Shown piece by piece: positions 35,381 to 46,940 of a stretch of 64,000 nt of DNA. Origin of the DNA: Casuarina equisetifolia (Eukaryota; Streptophyta; Magnoliopsida; Fagales; Casuarinaceae); the NCBI GenBank assembly GCA_028551475.1, contig CM052359.1:7813583-7877582 (forward strand), in the 5' to 3' direction. The number at the start of each line of letters is the position of its first letter. The stretch's first letter is position 1. Under the pieces are notes generated by a model. The model saw nothing but the letters and a program-made list of their open reading frames with translations, ran no database searches and was not told the origin of the DNA. The position numbers and the translations under genes are program-made.

Positions 35381-37894
35381 ATGATGATAAAATAAAACAT
35401 TTTGATGCATTATAAATCATTTTCATCTTTTCAACTTTCAAGTTTCCAAAATAAACATGAGTACTTTAAAAACACTTTCAAATATATGTTGATGCATAAT
35501 TAATACCAAGTCCAAAGCATATCAATATAACAATCAAGAAATATATTCCCTTAAAACAAGTCATATATTTCTCCCCTATATCAAGTCCAAAGTACATATG
35601 ATCAATATAATGACTAATATAAAATCATGTATTTCTCCACTTCTACAAAGTTATTTCTCTCCTTATAACAAGTTCCAAGTACATCAAATATATATGATGA
35701 TATAGCATTATAGCATATATTTCTCCCTTTTTTTGTTTTATCAATACCAAAATGAACAAACCATGTGCTATAACCATAATTAGCAAACATATATCAACAC
35801 CAAAATCATAAAACTATGGCATGTGGTTATTTCAACATTTCACAAGGGCTCATAACTCCCCCTCAAGGATAGCTTCCTTGAATATGAGTCCAAATAGTTA
35901 CAAAACAAAGGATGTATTATCATATACATGAAAAATAGCCAATGGTCATCATAATAAAAGAATTCAAAAATAGTTTATCATGGAAAGAGTTTTTGGTTCG
36001 TGTCTATAGTGACATGTAGTTGCATGTTGGCATTAAAATATCTCCCCCATATAGTCATAATGACAACACCCTATCTCAACACATATCATGTTCTCTTTCA
36101 CATTCATATCTTTGTATAAACTAGTACATATATGTGAAATACGCAAAGATTTGCAGCAGAGTAGATAATAACAAAGATGTGCACACATCAACAAAATTTA
36201 TCATCACAGCAACACCATATGTGCATAATTTAGATTTCACATTAGCACCATATTTACAAAATTGAGTTCTAAAAAACAAAATTCAAATTTCACCAGCAAA
36301 AGAGAAGAGATATAGATCTTACAAGGCATGTGTTGTATCAAAAGGTAACAAAATTAGAAAGATCATACCCGATATGATGAATCAAGAGCTCCCCCTAAAT
36401 AGTATTGTAGAGTGGAGTTTGCAGCAGAGTTTGGAGTTTACAGCGGAATAACAAGATAAACTCTCCCTAAAAATATTCTATGGTGAGGCAATACCACTTG
36501 TTGGCTTAATCGCTCCTCCATAAATGACTTCAACCAACATCAAATAGTAACAAGAAAGTAATACATAATGTGCTAGTGTATTTAAGCAAACAAAGATAAT
36601 ATTGTAAAAGTATATTCTAGCTATCACATTCTTACATTACCATCCAATCATGTTTCTATATGAATTCATTCAATCAACAATTATCATAAGAGATAGATTT
36701 AAAAAAATAAAAAATAAAACACATTTTCAGGGTAGAGAACTTCATTTCCTTTACTGCACTTAGATGGGTCAAGCATGAGATTTAAGTGCTATAATTTCTT
36801 CCTTGTATACATACAATGAGTGTAGTAATACGCTTTTGACACATATACATCATGTTAAATGTTTTTTGTATTCATTCTTTAATCACTAGCAAATTGAAAC
36901 TTTGCATACCTTTATATTTTGTTGCATGAAGGCTTTTGTATTTTCATTATTTGCAACAACAAACACAACATTCAACCTTCATTTCAATATCTCATTCAAC
37001 AATGTATTCATATATATCCCATGATTCAGCAAAGTACATGCTTACATAAACATGTTGTATGGTTTTTGTACTCCTTTTATTTTCAACAACAAATACATTT
37101 TAGCATTAAAGCATAATCTAAAAAATATCTTCAAATCATTTTTAAGATGTAGAGATCCCTCTTTCTCTTTTGAAAGTATTATCAATATAGGAGTAAGATA
37201 GAAAAACATACTAAATACATTACAAATCAGCAAAGCACATTTTTATATGTTGTGTCAAATTCATGAGTAAAGTCATTAGACACAAACAGGAGATACATGA
37301 TTCATACTTAGATACATTTTCATTGTAATAGAAGTAAAAATAATAAAGACTTGCAAAACTCCTTCTCAAATTAGCAATCATTTAGGCTTTCAAGAAATGG
37401 AATACTACTCATGTACAATGCACTAATCTCATCTCTTTATCATGTAAATTTCAATCTTATAAAGACTAACTTGTAACTCTTTTCAATAAGGACTAGCTTG
37501 TAACATGAAGCAAATATTTTAATTAATACTCCCCATATTATGTTACCATACTAAGATGATGAATATTTGGATAAATGTTCATCAAATTCATCACATTATT
37601 CATCATACACATTCATTCACACAATAACCTATGTAGAATTACTTGACATAAAAAGAAAACATTTTTCATCATGTAATTCAACAACTTCCAGCATATATGC
37701 ATGATACTTAGCAAGCATAATTATGACCATATTCAAGATTATGATTATTATTTCTTACCATACTTACTACCTTATGTTTCACCACAATATGAATGCATAC
37801 TTATATTGTTTTGGCTAGGTGCCATGAACCTTTACTCATCACAATGTTCTCACAATGGTTGTTTTCTTCATGCTCATGTCCTATAAAAAAAAAT
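35381..37894 (-). other. Noncoding interior of copia-2 (pol missing)
   Basis: About 2.5 kb of AT-rich sequence with repeated CATATATTTCTCCC-like pieces (35560-35730) and no integrase, RT or RNase H motif on either strand. It occupies the place of pol and the 3' untranslated region. Confidence 0.75.
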
Positions 37895-39734
37895 AAAGGA
37901 GCTTGCACGTATGGTACCCTTCTTTCCTTAGATCTTTGAGTGTTGGAGATCATTGTGCCTTTTGGCACCTATATTCTTTTAATCTTAAAACTTCTACTAG
38001 CCTTTATTGGACATTTATTAATGGAATGACCAACATATTTGCAATATGTGCATTTATCATACAAAGAAGTCATATAGTTTTTCTTTTCAAAGAATCTAGT
38101 AAAAGGTTTTGCAATTTCATTTTATCTATAACCTATACCAGCTTTATCATACATGCCTTGTTGTGATTGTAATATCTTTTCAAGCATGGCATTACCATTA
38201 GTAAATTTGTTTAGCAAACATGTTAAGCTATCTAGTTTGTTTTCAAGCTCTTTTCTTAAGCATTCAACATTGGACAGCTTTATAGTTAAAGAATTAATTT
38301 CATTCTTCATATGCTCATGCTTTTCATCCAAATCAGAACACATACACATCTTGTCATTCATTTCAGATTTGTTTCCATGAGATAAAAGTGTTTCTTTAAG
38401 CTCTTTGATTTCAAGTTTCATGCTTGAATTTTCACTAATAATTAGCTTATGTTGTTTCTTCATTTTCTCATATTCTCTACCACTAAACTTGATTTCTTTA
38501 GTTGACATTCAAGTAATTTCTTCTTAGATTGCATGATGGACATATTTTCTTTTAATATTTTATTTTTAGATTCTAATTCATGCAATCTATCAACCACTTC
38601 ATTGAATGTGTCATTCAGCTCATGAAATAAAGCACAATCCTCACAATTGTTAGATGTACTTACCTCATAGTCATCATAGCTCTCCATTCCCATAAAGCAT
38701 TGAAAATTTCTTTAATCTTCTTCTTTATCATAAGATGAGCTATCTTCATCCCAAATAGGCAGCAATTTACCTTTTTTAACATACCTTTTTACTCCTATGA
38801 AGCATACATTTGATGTTTCTAATACTTCTTTATCTAAAGATGAGTCATCATCCCAAGTAGCTACCAACACTTTCTTTTTTAAACTTTTTGTCCTTTTTTG
38901 CCTCCAGAGTTAGGCAGTTTGCTCTTATATGACATGGTTTCTTGCACTCAAAGCAAAGATCATTAATAGCCCTTATTACATTCTTACCTTTTGCTTTGTA
39001 AAACTTTCTTATTTTTTTAGCAAGCAAGGCAACATCCTCATCAGAATCAGAATTATCATTATCATTTACAGCAATCTTAAAAGCAATATTTTTATCTACT
39101 TTCTTAGACTCTTCTTTATCCTTAATTTTCCTATTAATTTAAACCTCATATGTTAGTAGAGATCCTATTAATTCATCTAACTTCATTTCATTCAGATTAT
39201 TCACTTCTTCTATAGTAGTTCTTAAGCATCCCAACTTTCATCCAAACATGCTAAAATCCTTTTAACTAATTTCTTATTTGGATAGGTCTCTCCGAGTAAT
39301 GTAAGTTTAGTAACAATATCAAAAAATTTAGTATACATATCAGAAATACTTTCACTTGGTTTCATCATAAACAATTCATAGTTATGAATCAACATGTCAA
39401 TTTTAGAGTCTTTAACTTTTTCGGTTTCTTCATGCAAGACCTCAAATTTATCTCAAAGTTCTTTTGTTGTTTAACAAGTAGAGATTTATCATATTCAAAT
39501 GCAATCAAAGAATAATACAACATAGTTATAGCTTTACTATTTTTCTCCATTTCTTTAGAGACATCATTTAACCAAAGTAAAAGTGATTCTTTGGGTATTT
39601 CTAATGCTTTTTTCTATGATTTTCCATGATTTTACATCTTGTCCCATTATGTATATTTTCATAATATTTTTCCATTGATTATAGTTTGTACCATCAAATA
39701 TGGGTGGTCTATTGAAGGTCAATATAGCAGCCAT
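37895..39734 (-). pseudogene. Copia-2 gag, broken
   Basis: It starts at ATG 39734 with a copia gag N-terminus (NRPPIFDGTNYNQWK), close inside the 5' LTR. The core piece 39222-39437 has DSKIDMLIHNYELFMMK and LTLLGETYPNKKLVKRIL, parallel to copia-1 gag. A zinc knuckle CFECKKPCHIRANC lies near 38900-38960 (Cys replaces the usual Gly before His). Coiled-coil segments are at 38122-38693, and a second knuckle CTYCKYVGHSINKC near 38010-38060. A WVPKG-like block follows near 37950, after which homology stops. Several stops and frameshifts. Confidence 0.85.
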
Positions 39735-39797
39735 TCTAGTTGTTATGCAAATCTCACTAATTTCTAACTAAATTTGGTCATTTTAGAGATATAGCCT

Positions 39798-39810
39798 GGC
39801 TCCGATGCCA
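39798..39810 (-). other. Primer-binding site of copia-2 (initiator-Met type)
   Basis: Minus-strand TGGCATCGGAGCC lies two bases from the 5' LTR end, two mismatches from TGGTATCAGAGCC. Confidence 0.82.
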
Positions 39811-39812
39811 CT

Positions 39813-41495
39813 TGTTGAATCCTATAGCCACTAAGAGGGGGGGTGAATTAAGTTTCTAAAGAAAATTTAGTCTTTTTTCATTTTTCTTATGTTAAGCAAT
39901 TAAGGCAACAATCAAGATTATTATACAAGACAAAGACATAGATTTTTTGGAAGGTGGTTTGGCCCAAGCCACCTTGACACCTACTCCACACCATTCTAGC
40001 AACAACCTACTCAAGTCACTCTACAATCAATTCACAAATTGATTACAAAGGAGAACCACTCCCCAAATCCTAGTTACAAGAGAGAATCATTCTCTCAATC
40101 CTAGTTACAAATTTTCTTCCTAAGAATTTCAGCAATGAGTAGCAATTAATTACAAATTTTGAATTCAACTTTTATAAGATAAGAATTCAAGTTCAAAAGC
40201 TTCAAATAAGTGCTAGAGACTTAATACAAGATGATATGAACAAAAGCTCCAAATTTACATGAATCCTAGCACTGTTCACTTGTATAAAATCAACTCAAAT
40301 ATGATATGAATTAAAGAGAAATCTAATTTCCTAACAAATGTATGAAAGCAATAATAAGCTCAGAGTTAAATCATTGAAATGTAGAACCAATTTCATGAGC
40401 TTAAAGAAGCTTAAGTAAAGAGTATGAATTTATGCAAGTAGCTTCTTCCTCTACGATTTTCAAAGCTACCAAACAATGGTAAGTAAGATGCACTTAAATA
40501 GATTAAAAAAAAACTCACATTTCACTTTAAAAAGTCGTTCTAACACCTTTGAAGCAAGTCACCTCTTCTTCCTGTTAGAGCCCTAATTTTCATCTTCTCT
40601 CTCTTCAGTTTAAGTTGTTAAGAGAGGAAGGAGACAAAGCTATGTTTTGTCTCTCAAACCATTCAAAATCGTGCTCCAAAATGGCATTATTTAGTCCATA
40701 ACTTACGTGATTAAATAAGAACTTTGCAGACTAAAAAATGGATTAAACTATGACCTTCATGAAATCTCTTCAATCTTAAATCAAATCATTATTGGTGCTT
40801 CACAAAGTGATAGATAAAATTGTTGTCTTCAAAAGCCCTATAATTTCGACTTCAGAAACTCTTTAATCTACTTCTAATTTCTCCTCTAAGCAATTAGGTC
40901 ACAAATTACGAAAAACTCCTTAATCTCTTCAAATTAATCTTCTCTAAGCAGTGGGTCTTTAATTTTTCTTCACAGAAATGTTCCCTTTTCTGTTAACTTT
41001 CCAATGACACCTTTTTCGACTTGATCAGAGAAGTCACTGGTGGTCAATTTTGGCAATGAAGTCACGACGTCAGGCGAGTCACAGGTCAAATTGGGTTTAG
41101 GCTTGTTCACAGTCACACACGCTTCTATATCACGGGTCACGAGCATAGGTCAAAATTTGGGTTGCAAAAGTTGGCATGAGTCATGGCTTCTAGATTGGGC
41201 TTGCTCACACGAGTCACACGTCACAAGTCACGCCTTTTGGGTTAGACCTGGGTTCACGCTTTGCAGGTTGGACTTGCAGATTGGGTCTCATTCACACAAG
41301 CTCACACCTGGTCTAGGTAAAGCATGCTGGATCACACTCTGGACTGGGTTGCACACTAGACTTCACCAATTCAGGCTTTTGATTTATTTACTCATTTTCC
41401 TACACAATTGTTTCAACATTATTTTTCAAATAAATAATGATTTTAATTATCTTTTCCACATCATCAAAATGTTAATATGTTAATATATTCCAACA
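39813..41495 (-). repeat. 5' LTR of copia-2
   Basis: 1683 bp; plus-strand reading is TGTTGAATCC to CCAACA, partner of 33638-35365 with scattered substitutions and small indels. Confidence 0.92.
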
Positions 41496-41500
41496 AATAG

Positions 41501-41641
41501 GAATGAAAAACCTATCTTTAATGGTAAGACCATTCAATGCTCAGTAATCTACACAAAAGTGTCATGTCCCATCATGCTTTTGTACCAATAAGACTAGGGA
41601 AGTAAAAAGACTAATATTGTGACAAATTATTTTTATGCCTA
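41501..41641 (-). pseudogene. Relic B RT fragment between two insertions
   Basis: Only 141 bp, but the minus strand reads LVLLVQKHDGT, then a VDY.ALN block and TIKDRFFIP, the conserved gypsy RT segment that belongs exactly between the pieces at 48679-48796 and 32549-33637. This confirms that copia-2 and the gag-only element entered the same old gene. Confidence 0.85.
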
Positions 41642-43306
41642 TGTTCAATGAAATTCTACATGCAAATATACATTTCGAACAAATAATATACTTATGTGAT
41701 GGTGAATAGACTCTAAAGTTTATCTAACACATCAAGGTGATAAAACATGGACTAAAGAATTAAATTTAACCTAAACTCGATTAATCAAATATGCTAAAGC
41801 ATCTGATTTCACCTAATTACTAGATACAAATGTCGATCATTCATGCTAACAAAATTAATTCTACTCGTGATAGTAAAATTTTCTAATTTATTCACTATCC
41901 TATGTTTAAGTATAGCGAACCTGCCTAGCTCATTAACTCATTATATTTCTACCCATGAATTAAATGAACTAAGTGCATTAAAATTTGTGAATAATCTAAT
42001 TTACGTCTAAAGTCACACAAATCATATGATATATGTCTATTCATATTAATCTATGGTTACATATTACAAGAAGTAACTACATGTCATCTCCTGTCAGTCT
42101 CAAACATGCAAATCACCTAGAAGCATTAAACTCCATAATATGTAACTTTACATTCATAAAATATCTCACAAAGCATAAATAATCGTAACATTCCTACATC
42201 ATAATCAAGTTACGTCGTATCTCTAACAAACTGAACTAAAACAACATATTTACACAAACTAAATTAGTGCAAACACGTGAACAAAACATTCTATAAATTA
42301 AAAACATTAAAACTGTCACCAAAATGTCTTCAAATTACAAAAAGGTTGCACAAATCTACACATCAAGGGTAAAGTTTTGTCAAAAACAAGACAAAAGGAG
42401 CTACATACGAGCTGTCACGCGCTTTCACATGCAACGATGACACACGGCACTATCTGCAACCGATCTTCTTAGAAATTTCCAAGAAAAGTAGATTAGGACG
42501 CCTAGGTTGCAGGTCTATGAAGAGTTTACTCAAAATCACAATAGAAATGAGTAGATCTGGCAAAAAAGGCTCAGACGGCATTCACACGTTCTTTGTCGAA
42601 AACCGCCACAAAACTGCTCAAATCTACTGCAGAAGGGCCAAAAATTGCTCTAAGACTACGAATCTACTCTCTTCTTGCTGGAAATCGCCTTAAGGTGGCC
42701 GGAAAAAGAGGAAAATATGGCCAAAAATGGTTCATCGAAATGGGTCACCAAAGGAGACGAATGCAGATGGCATTCTAGTCCATTGTCGCGCAACTTTCCA
42801 ATGTTGGCATTTGCTCCCCTGCCTTAGTTCATCAAGTTAAAGCCCTTTTCTCTCCTTGTCCTCTCCGATTTAGCACTTTGTTCTCTCTACACAACAATTG
42901 CCCAACTATTTGAATTCTCTCTTTGTTCACATTTTTCCTTTCCAAGGCCCATTGTTTCTCCTCTCGACCAAAAGCCCACGCAACCTCTCTTCAACAAGCC
43001 TCGTTTTTCCTTTTCTCCACCAAAAGCCCACGCATAATAGCCTTTTCTCAAAACCTGACCTTTTTCTTTTTTTTTTCTTTTTCTTTTTCCGTTTATCTTT
43101 TCCTCATGTGGATTCCACATGCACTTATTTTCTTTTTTTCTCTCAATCTTTTGCTTCATTTATCTTGTTTTTCGCCTATTTTGGGTTTACTGCATAAAAT
43201 AACAAAATATCCATAATTATAATGAAATACAAATATAATTTAATAAAAACTATATTAAATATTACCTAAAATACTAACAATAACTCTATAAAATATAGAG
43301 TTATCA
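41642..43306 (-). repeat. 3' LTR of the gag-only element
   Basis: Plus-strand reading is TGTTCAATG to GAGTTATCA. The subterminal palindrome AACTCTATA-AAA-TATAGAGTT is intact at 43282-43302. Homologous to 46941-48673 and to the solo LTRs at 30918, 49057 and (in part) 12339. Confidence 0.92.
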
Positions 43307-43320
43307 ACACCCCCAAACTT
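43307..43320 (-). other. Polypurine tract of the gag-only element
   Basis: Minus strand AAGTTTGGGGGTGT runs directly into TGATAAC, the LTR start. Confidence 0.85.
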
Positions 43321-43575
43321 AACATTTTACTCATCCTCAAGCAAAAAAACTAAACAACACATTATGACAACACAAAACAAAAACAAATTTTATACAAAAA
43401 AAAAAAAACACTAAACAAGCTCTAAACAACATTAAAAAAAAAATTCACACAAAAAACACTAAACAACATATTCTAACAACATAACCAATTACTCCATGAT
43501 ATTTTCCAAAACAACAATACCACACCCCCAAACTTAACATTTTGCTTGTCTTCGAGCAAAAGAACTAAACAACGC
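43310..43575 (-). repeat. Second polypurine-tract copy 215 bp inside the element
   Basis: CCCCCAAACTTAACATTTT occurs at 43310 and 43525, each followed by a CAAGCAAAA/CGAGCAAAA block and AACTAAACAAC. This is a tandem duplication of the 3' internal end including the polypurine tract. Confidence 0.75.
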
Positions 43576-44255
43576 ATACTACCAATCCTTCCATGATATT
43601 CTCCCATAATTGCTCAACTTAACAATTCAAAGAAAAACATAACTTTTATCCAAACATTACAATTGCTTTATAAAGCAAGATAAATTCTTAATTATGTCAA
43701 CCACGTGTGTGTGTGTAAGTCTACATTTTTTCTCAATTACATGCACTCCAAATAGATCCATATTAATATACAACCTCTGAAAATCTTTAACCAAACCTCA
43801 TAGGTTTGCTTTTCATTCCTTTCTCCACTAATGTAAGCCAAGTATCTAACCAAAAATCAATAGAACTTTCATAAGCTCGTAATGTAAGGTTGGGCTAAAG
43901 GTAAGATAGAAGTTATTTAGGTTCAAATAACCCATGAACACATTACTTTCTAAGATCTCATCAAAACTCTAGTGCCTCTACCATTTTACTCCATGAAGAT
44001 GATCTTTTTTCACCACTTATTCTCATTCTTTCCTGTCCAACAATGCTTTGACACTAACAAGAAGCCGCAATCACGTGTGCAACAATAAAGCAGAATAACA
44101 TTATTTAAGCAAAGCCGCCTCAATCCTCCCTTACCAATGATATTCAATAACAATGCTCAAAGGTCTCTTTTAAAGAACTATGTGACCTGAATCTAGCAAA
44201 AGATAATGAGATTATTCCATCCTAAAGCAAATGCTTCTTTTTTTTTTTGTATTTT

Positions 44256-44279
44256 CATTTGCATTTGCATTTGCATTTA
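44256..44279. repeat. Microsatellite (CATTTG)n
   Basis: About four units of CATTTG. Confidence 0.85.
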
Positions 44280-45070
44280 CAAAAGTGACATACTATGCTA
44301 CACACAATCATTTCAATCAACTTCTTCCCACACTACATCCTTCCCCTCAACTTTTCTTATGCTCAAATCACTTGTACACACCAAAAGTCAATATGTTTAT
44401 GAAAATAGGACAACAAGATAAATTAAACAAAAAAGGCTAAGAAATATATATGCAGGTGTCATTCAACAAAATCAAGATAAGAACAAGGCTCAGCGGAGTA
44501 ACTAGGGATAAGTAAACAAGGTTAGCTTGAAAGGCTCAATCGATCAAAAAATGGCCTAAATCATTTTCTCAGTTAGATGCAACATAGGATTTTGCTTCAA
44601 GAGGAAATCAAGCAAATTCTAATATTCAGGTGAGATCCAAGAAAATCACACACTTCACATGAATGTTCTCTATAGATACACACAATTTTAAGAAAATGCA
44701 TACTTTTAGTGCTCAATAAGTAAATCAACATAATTAGAATCACACTTACATCATACTACAATTACAAGTTCGAACAAATTATACATCTTCCTAAGAATCG
44801 CCAAGAATGCACAATAAAGAATCCAATCATGTTGATCATGGTTCATCACAAAAAAGTTCACACAACTTTTAACACAAAACAGAAAATTTCAACACTTCCA
44901 ACACAATAACTTCTAACACAAAACAAACAATTTTCTCCACAACACATCATAACATTTCTAGCACAACAAACACAACAAAAAGCACTTCTAATATACTCCT
45001 AATATACTTTCACATAACCACAACTACCACAACACAACCTCCAACAAAATCCAACAAAACAACACATTTC

Positions 45071-45092
45071 CAACAACAACAACAACAACAAC
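45071..45092. repeat. Microsatellite (CAA)n
   Basis: Seven consecutive CAA units; on the minus strand this gives the Val/Leu-rich chance ORF at 44999-45211. Confidence 0.9.
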
Positions 45093-45299
45093 ACCCCCAA
45101 TTTTAAATGAAGCATTCTCCTCAATGATAAAAGAAAATAAAGCAATAGTAAAGAAGGAACAAGGAAAACTCCCCTGATTGCAGGCTGCCAACATGGAGTT
45201 GTGATGAACATTTAATGATAGTTTTCCAATAAAAGATCAACAAAATGCTTAAGTTGCCTCCCAAGAAGTGTTTGCTTTATAGTTTTTAGCCAAACTATC

Positions 45300-46795
45300 A
45301 TCCACATTGTTGCTCAAGAAGAATGGAACTCCAACAATTTAAAGATATATCAAGGAATTTCAAAAATTGCTTATCTTTTTCACGTTGCTGGAATCTCTAA
45401 GGAGATGGAGCTAGAGGCATAAAGGGCATAGGATTTTCTAGAACAAGCTTGCTTCTATGTGCCTCCTCAAGTTGCATGCTGACATCTTTATCCATTTCCT
45501 TGAAAATCTCGTTGTCAGCATCATCTTCTCCTACTTGTTTGCCACATGTTAGGGTTATTGCCTCTGTGATATCTATAGGGCTTTTCTCTGCATCGCTAGG
45601 CAAAGGACTCTCCTGATTCTTTGAGATCATATTGATTAGCTGACTCATCTGCACTTCTAATTTCGGATTGCAACTTCTTGTTTCTAGAAGCTTGCTTCTT
45701 GATTATAAAATTTTGCTTCAATCCCCTTTGTAAAGCTCTAGGTGGTGACGGCCAGCTCACTGATCATGTCCTCGAAGTTAGGTTTCACCTCTTCTATTTG
45801 CCTAAATGTTGGTTGCAGTCTCGTCTCACTTGGGTTACTCCATGAAAAAGTTTGGTGGTTGTGCCATCTAAGATTGCACGTATTGGAATAATAATCATTT
45901 TGTGACCTGTTAAGAATCCCAACAAAATTAGCATAATTATTATAATGAACGTTAAGGGTTACCTACTTGACATTCCGTGCTCCCATGTGCTCCATCACAA
46001 AATTCACATAATTTACTCTGATGTCTCACAACTGGAATACTTAGGTTGTCTATCCTCTTATCGAGTACTTTTAATTGTGCACACATTGTGGTGAAAATAT
46101 CTACTTCATGGACTCCACTTGCTTGATGCATTGGTAGTCTCTCAATAGACCATTGATAATTATCAAATGTCATCTCCTTTAAAAAGTTAAATGTCTCTTC
46201 TAGTGTTCTACTATGTAAATCCCTTCTTGTAGCTGCATCAATTACAAAATAAAGATTTGTACTACACCCATCATAAAAAATTTGTACCTATAATCAAATG
46301 GATAATCCCTGATGTGGACATCTCCTCAGAAGTTCCTTGAATCTCTCCCAAGCTTCCTACAATAATTCATTATTTATTTGCTCAAAAGTGAAAGTATTGT
46401 TATGCATTTTTGCAAATCTTATGAAATGAAAAAACTTACTAAGAAATTTCTGAGCTAAATCATCCCATGTAGTAATCAATCTTACAAAAAGTGAAGATAA
46501 CCAATTTTTAGCTATATCTCTAAGAAAATGGAAATAGTCTTAACCTGATAACATCCTTTGTAACTCCATAATCTCCAATCATGTCACAAATTTTAAGGAA
46601 TGCTTCAATGTGAGCTTTTGGATCCTCATTTGGTAGCCCACTATATTGCATAGAGTTTTGAAGTATCTTAATGAATACAGGTTTGATCTTAAAGTAGTTT
46701 GCCTTACTTGCAGGCCTCTGAAAGCTTGATGTGACATTCCTAAATGATGGTGCATAATCTTTCAAGAGTCTACGTGTACCATCATTTTCCTCCAT
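45300..46795 (-). pseudogene. Athila/Tat-like gag, broken
   Basis: From ATG 46795: ATG-proximal acidic start, then YSGLPNEDPKAHIEAFLKICD and IRLRLFPFSL, the conserved retrotransposon gag core. A frameshift near 46520 is followed by the WDDLAQKFLSKFF and LLRRCPHQG blocks and, at 45952-46173, MTFDNYQWSxER and a Cys-rich CEFCDGAHGSTEC. Further left (45397-45654) ITLTCGKQV recalls the Athila 'AITLRSGK' motif, followed by RFQQREKDKQFLKFLDIF near 45350-45400. Stops and shifts exclude function. The gag ends without entering a protease. Confidence 0.88.
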
Positions 46796-46916
46796 CTTAG
46801 TCTTTTTTCTACAACAAAAGACAAGATTAAAAGTAGTAATAAAATAAAAACAACAAAAGCTAGATTAAACTTAGAAACTATTCGGTATTAATATTAATCA
46901 GTAGTAAAACAATCAC

Positions 46917-46940
46917 TCCCCGACAATGGCGCCAAAAACT
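46917..46940 (-). other. Primer-binding site, TGGCGCC (tRNA-Asp) type
   Basis: Minus strand TGGCGCCATTGTCGGGGA follows the 5' LTR after a few T residues. It differs at two positions from the complement of the plant tRNA-Asp 3' end (TGGCGCCGTTGCCGGGGA), the primer known for Athila-type elements. Confidence 0.88.

Larger units (their letters stand above)
33638..41495 (-). mobile_element. Copia-2: gag-only copia derivative
   Basis: 7858 bp, flanked by AATAG at 33633-33637 and AATAG at 41496-41500. LTRs of about 1.7 kb begin TGTTG and end CCAACA. The primer site and polypurine tract are in place on the minus strand. Gag is present but broken; integrase, RT and RNase H are absent, with about 2.5 kb of noncoding DNA instead. 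Its gag layout (coiled coil, two CCHC knuckles) matches copia-1, so it is a deletion derivative of a related lineage. Confidence 0.93.
43576..45299 (-). other. Noncoding 3' interior of the gag-only element
   Basis: No pol motif on either strand. It contains a short GT run near 43707-43715, a TTTGCA repeat at 44256-44279 and a CAA repeat at 45071-45092. Another CACCCCCAA tract lies near 45092. Confidence 0.65.

Noticed and set aside
44999..45211. Leucine/valine-rich minus-strand ORF resembling a membrane segment
   Set aside because: It is the translation of a CAA microsatellite and AT-rich flanks within a noncoding element interior.
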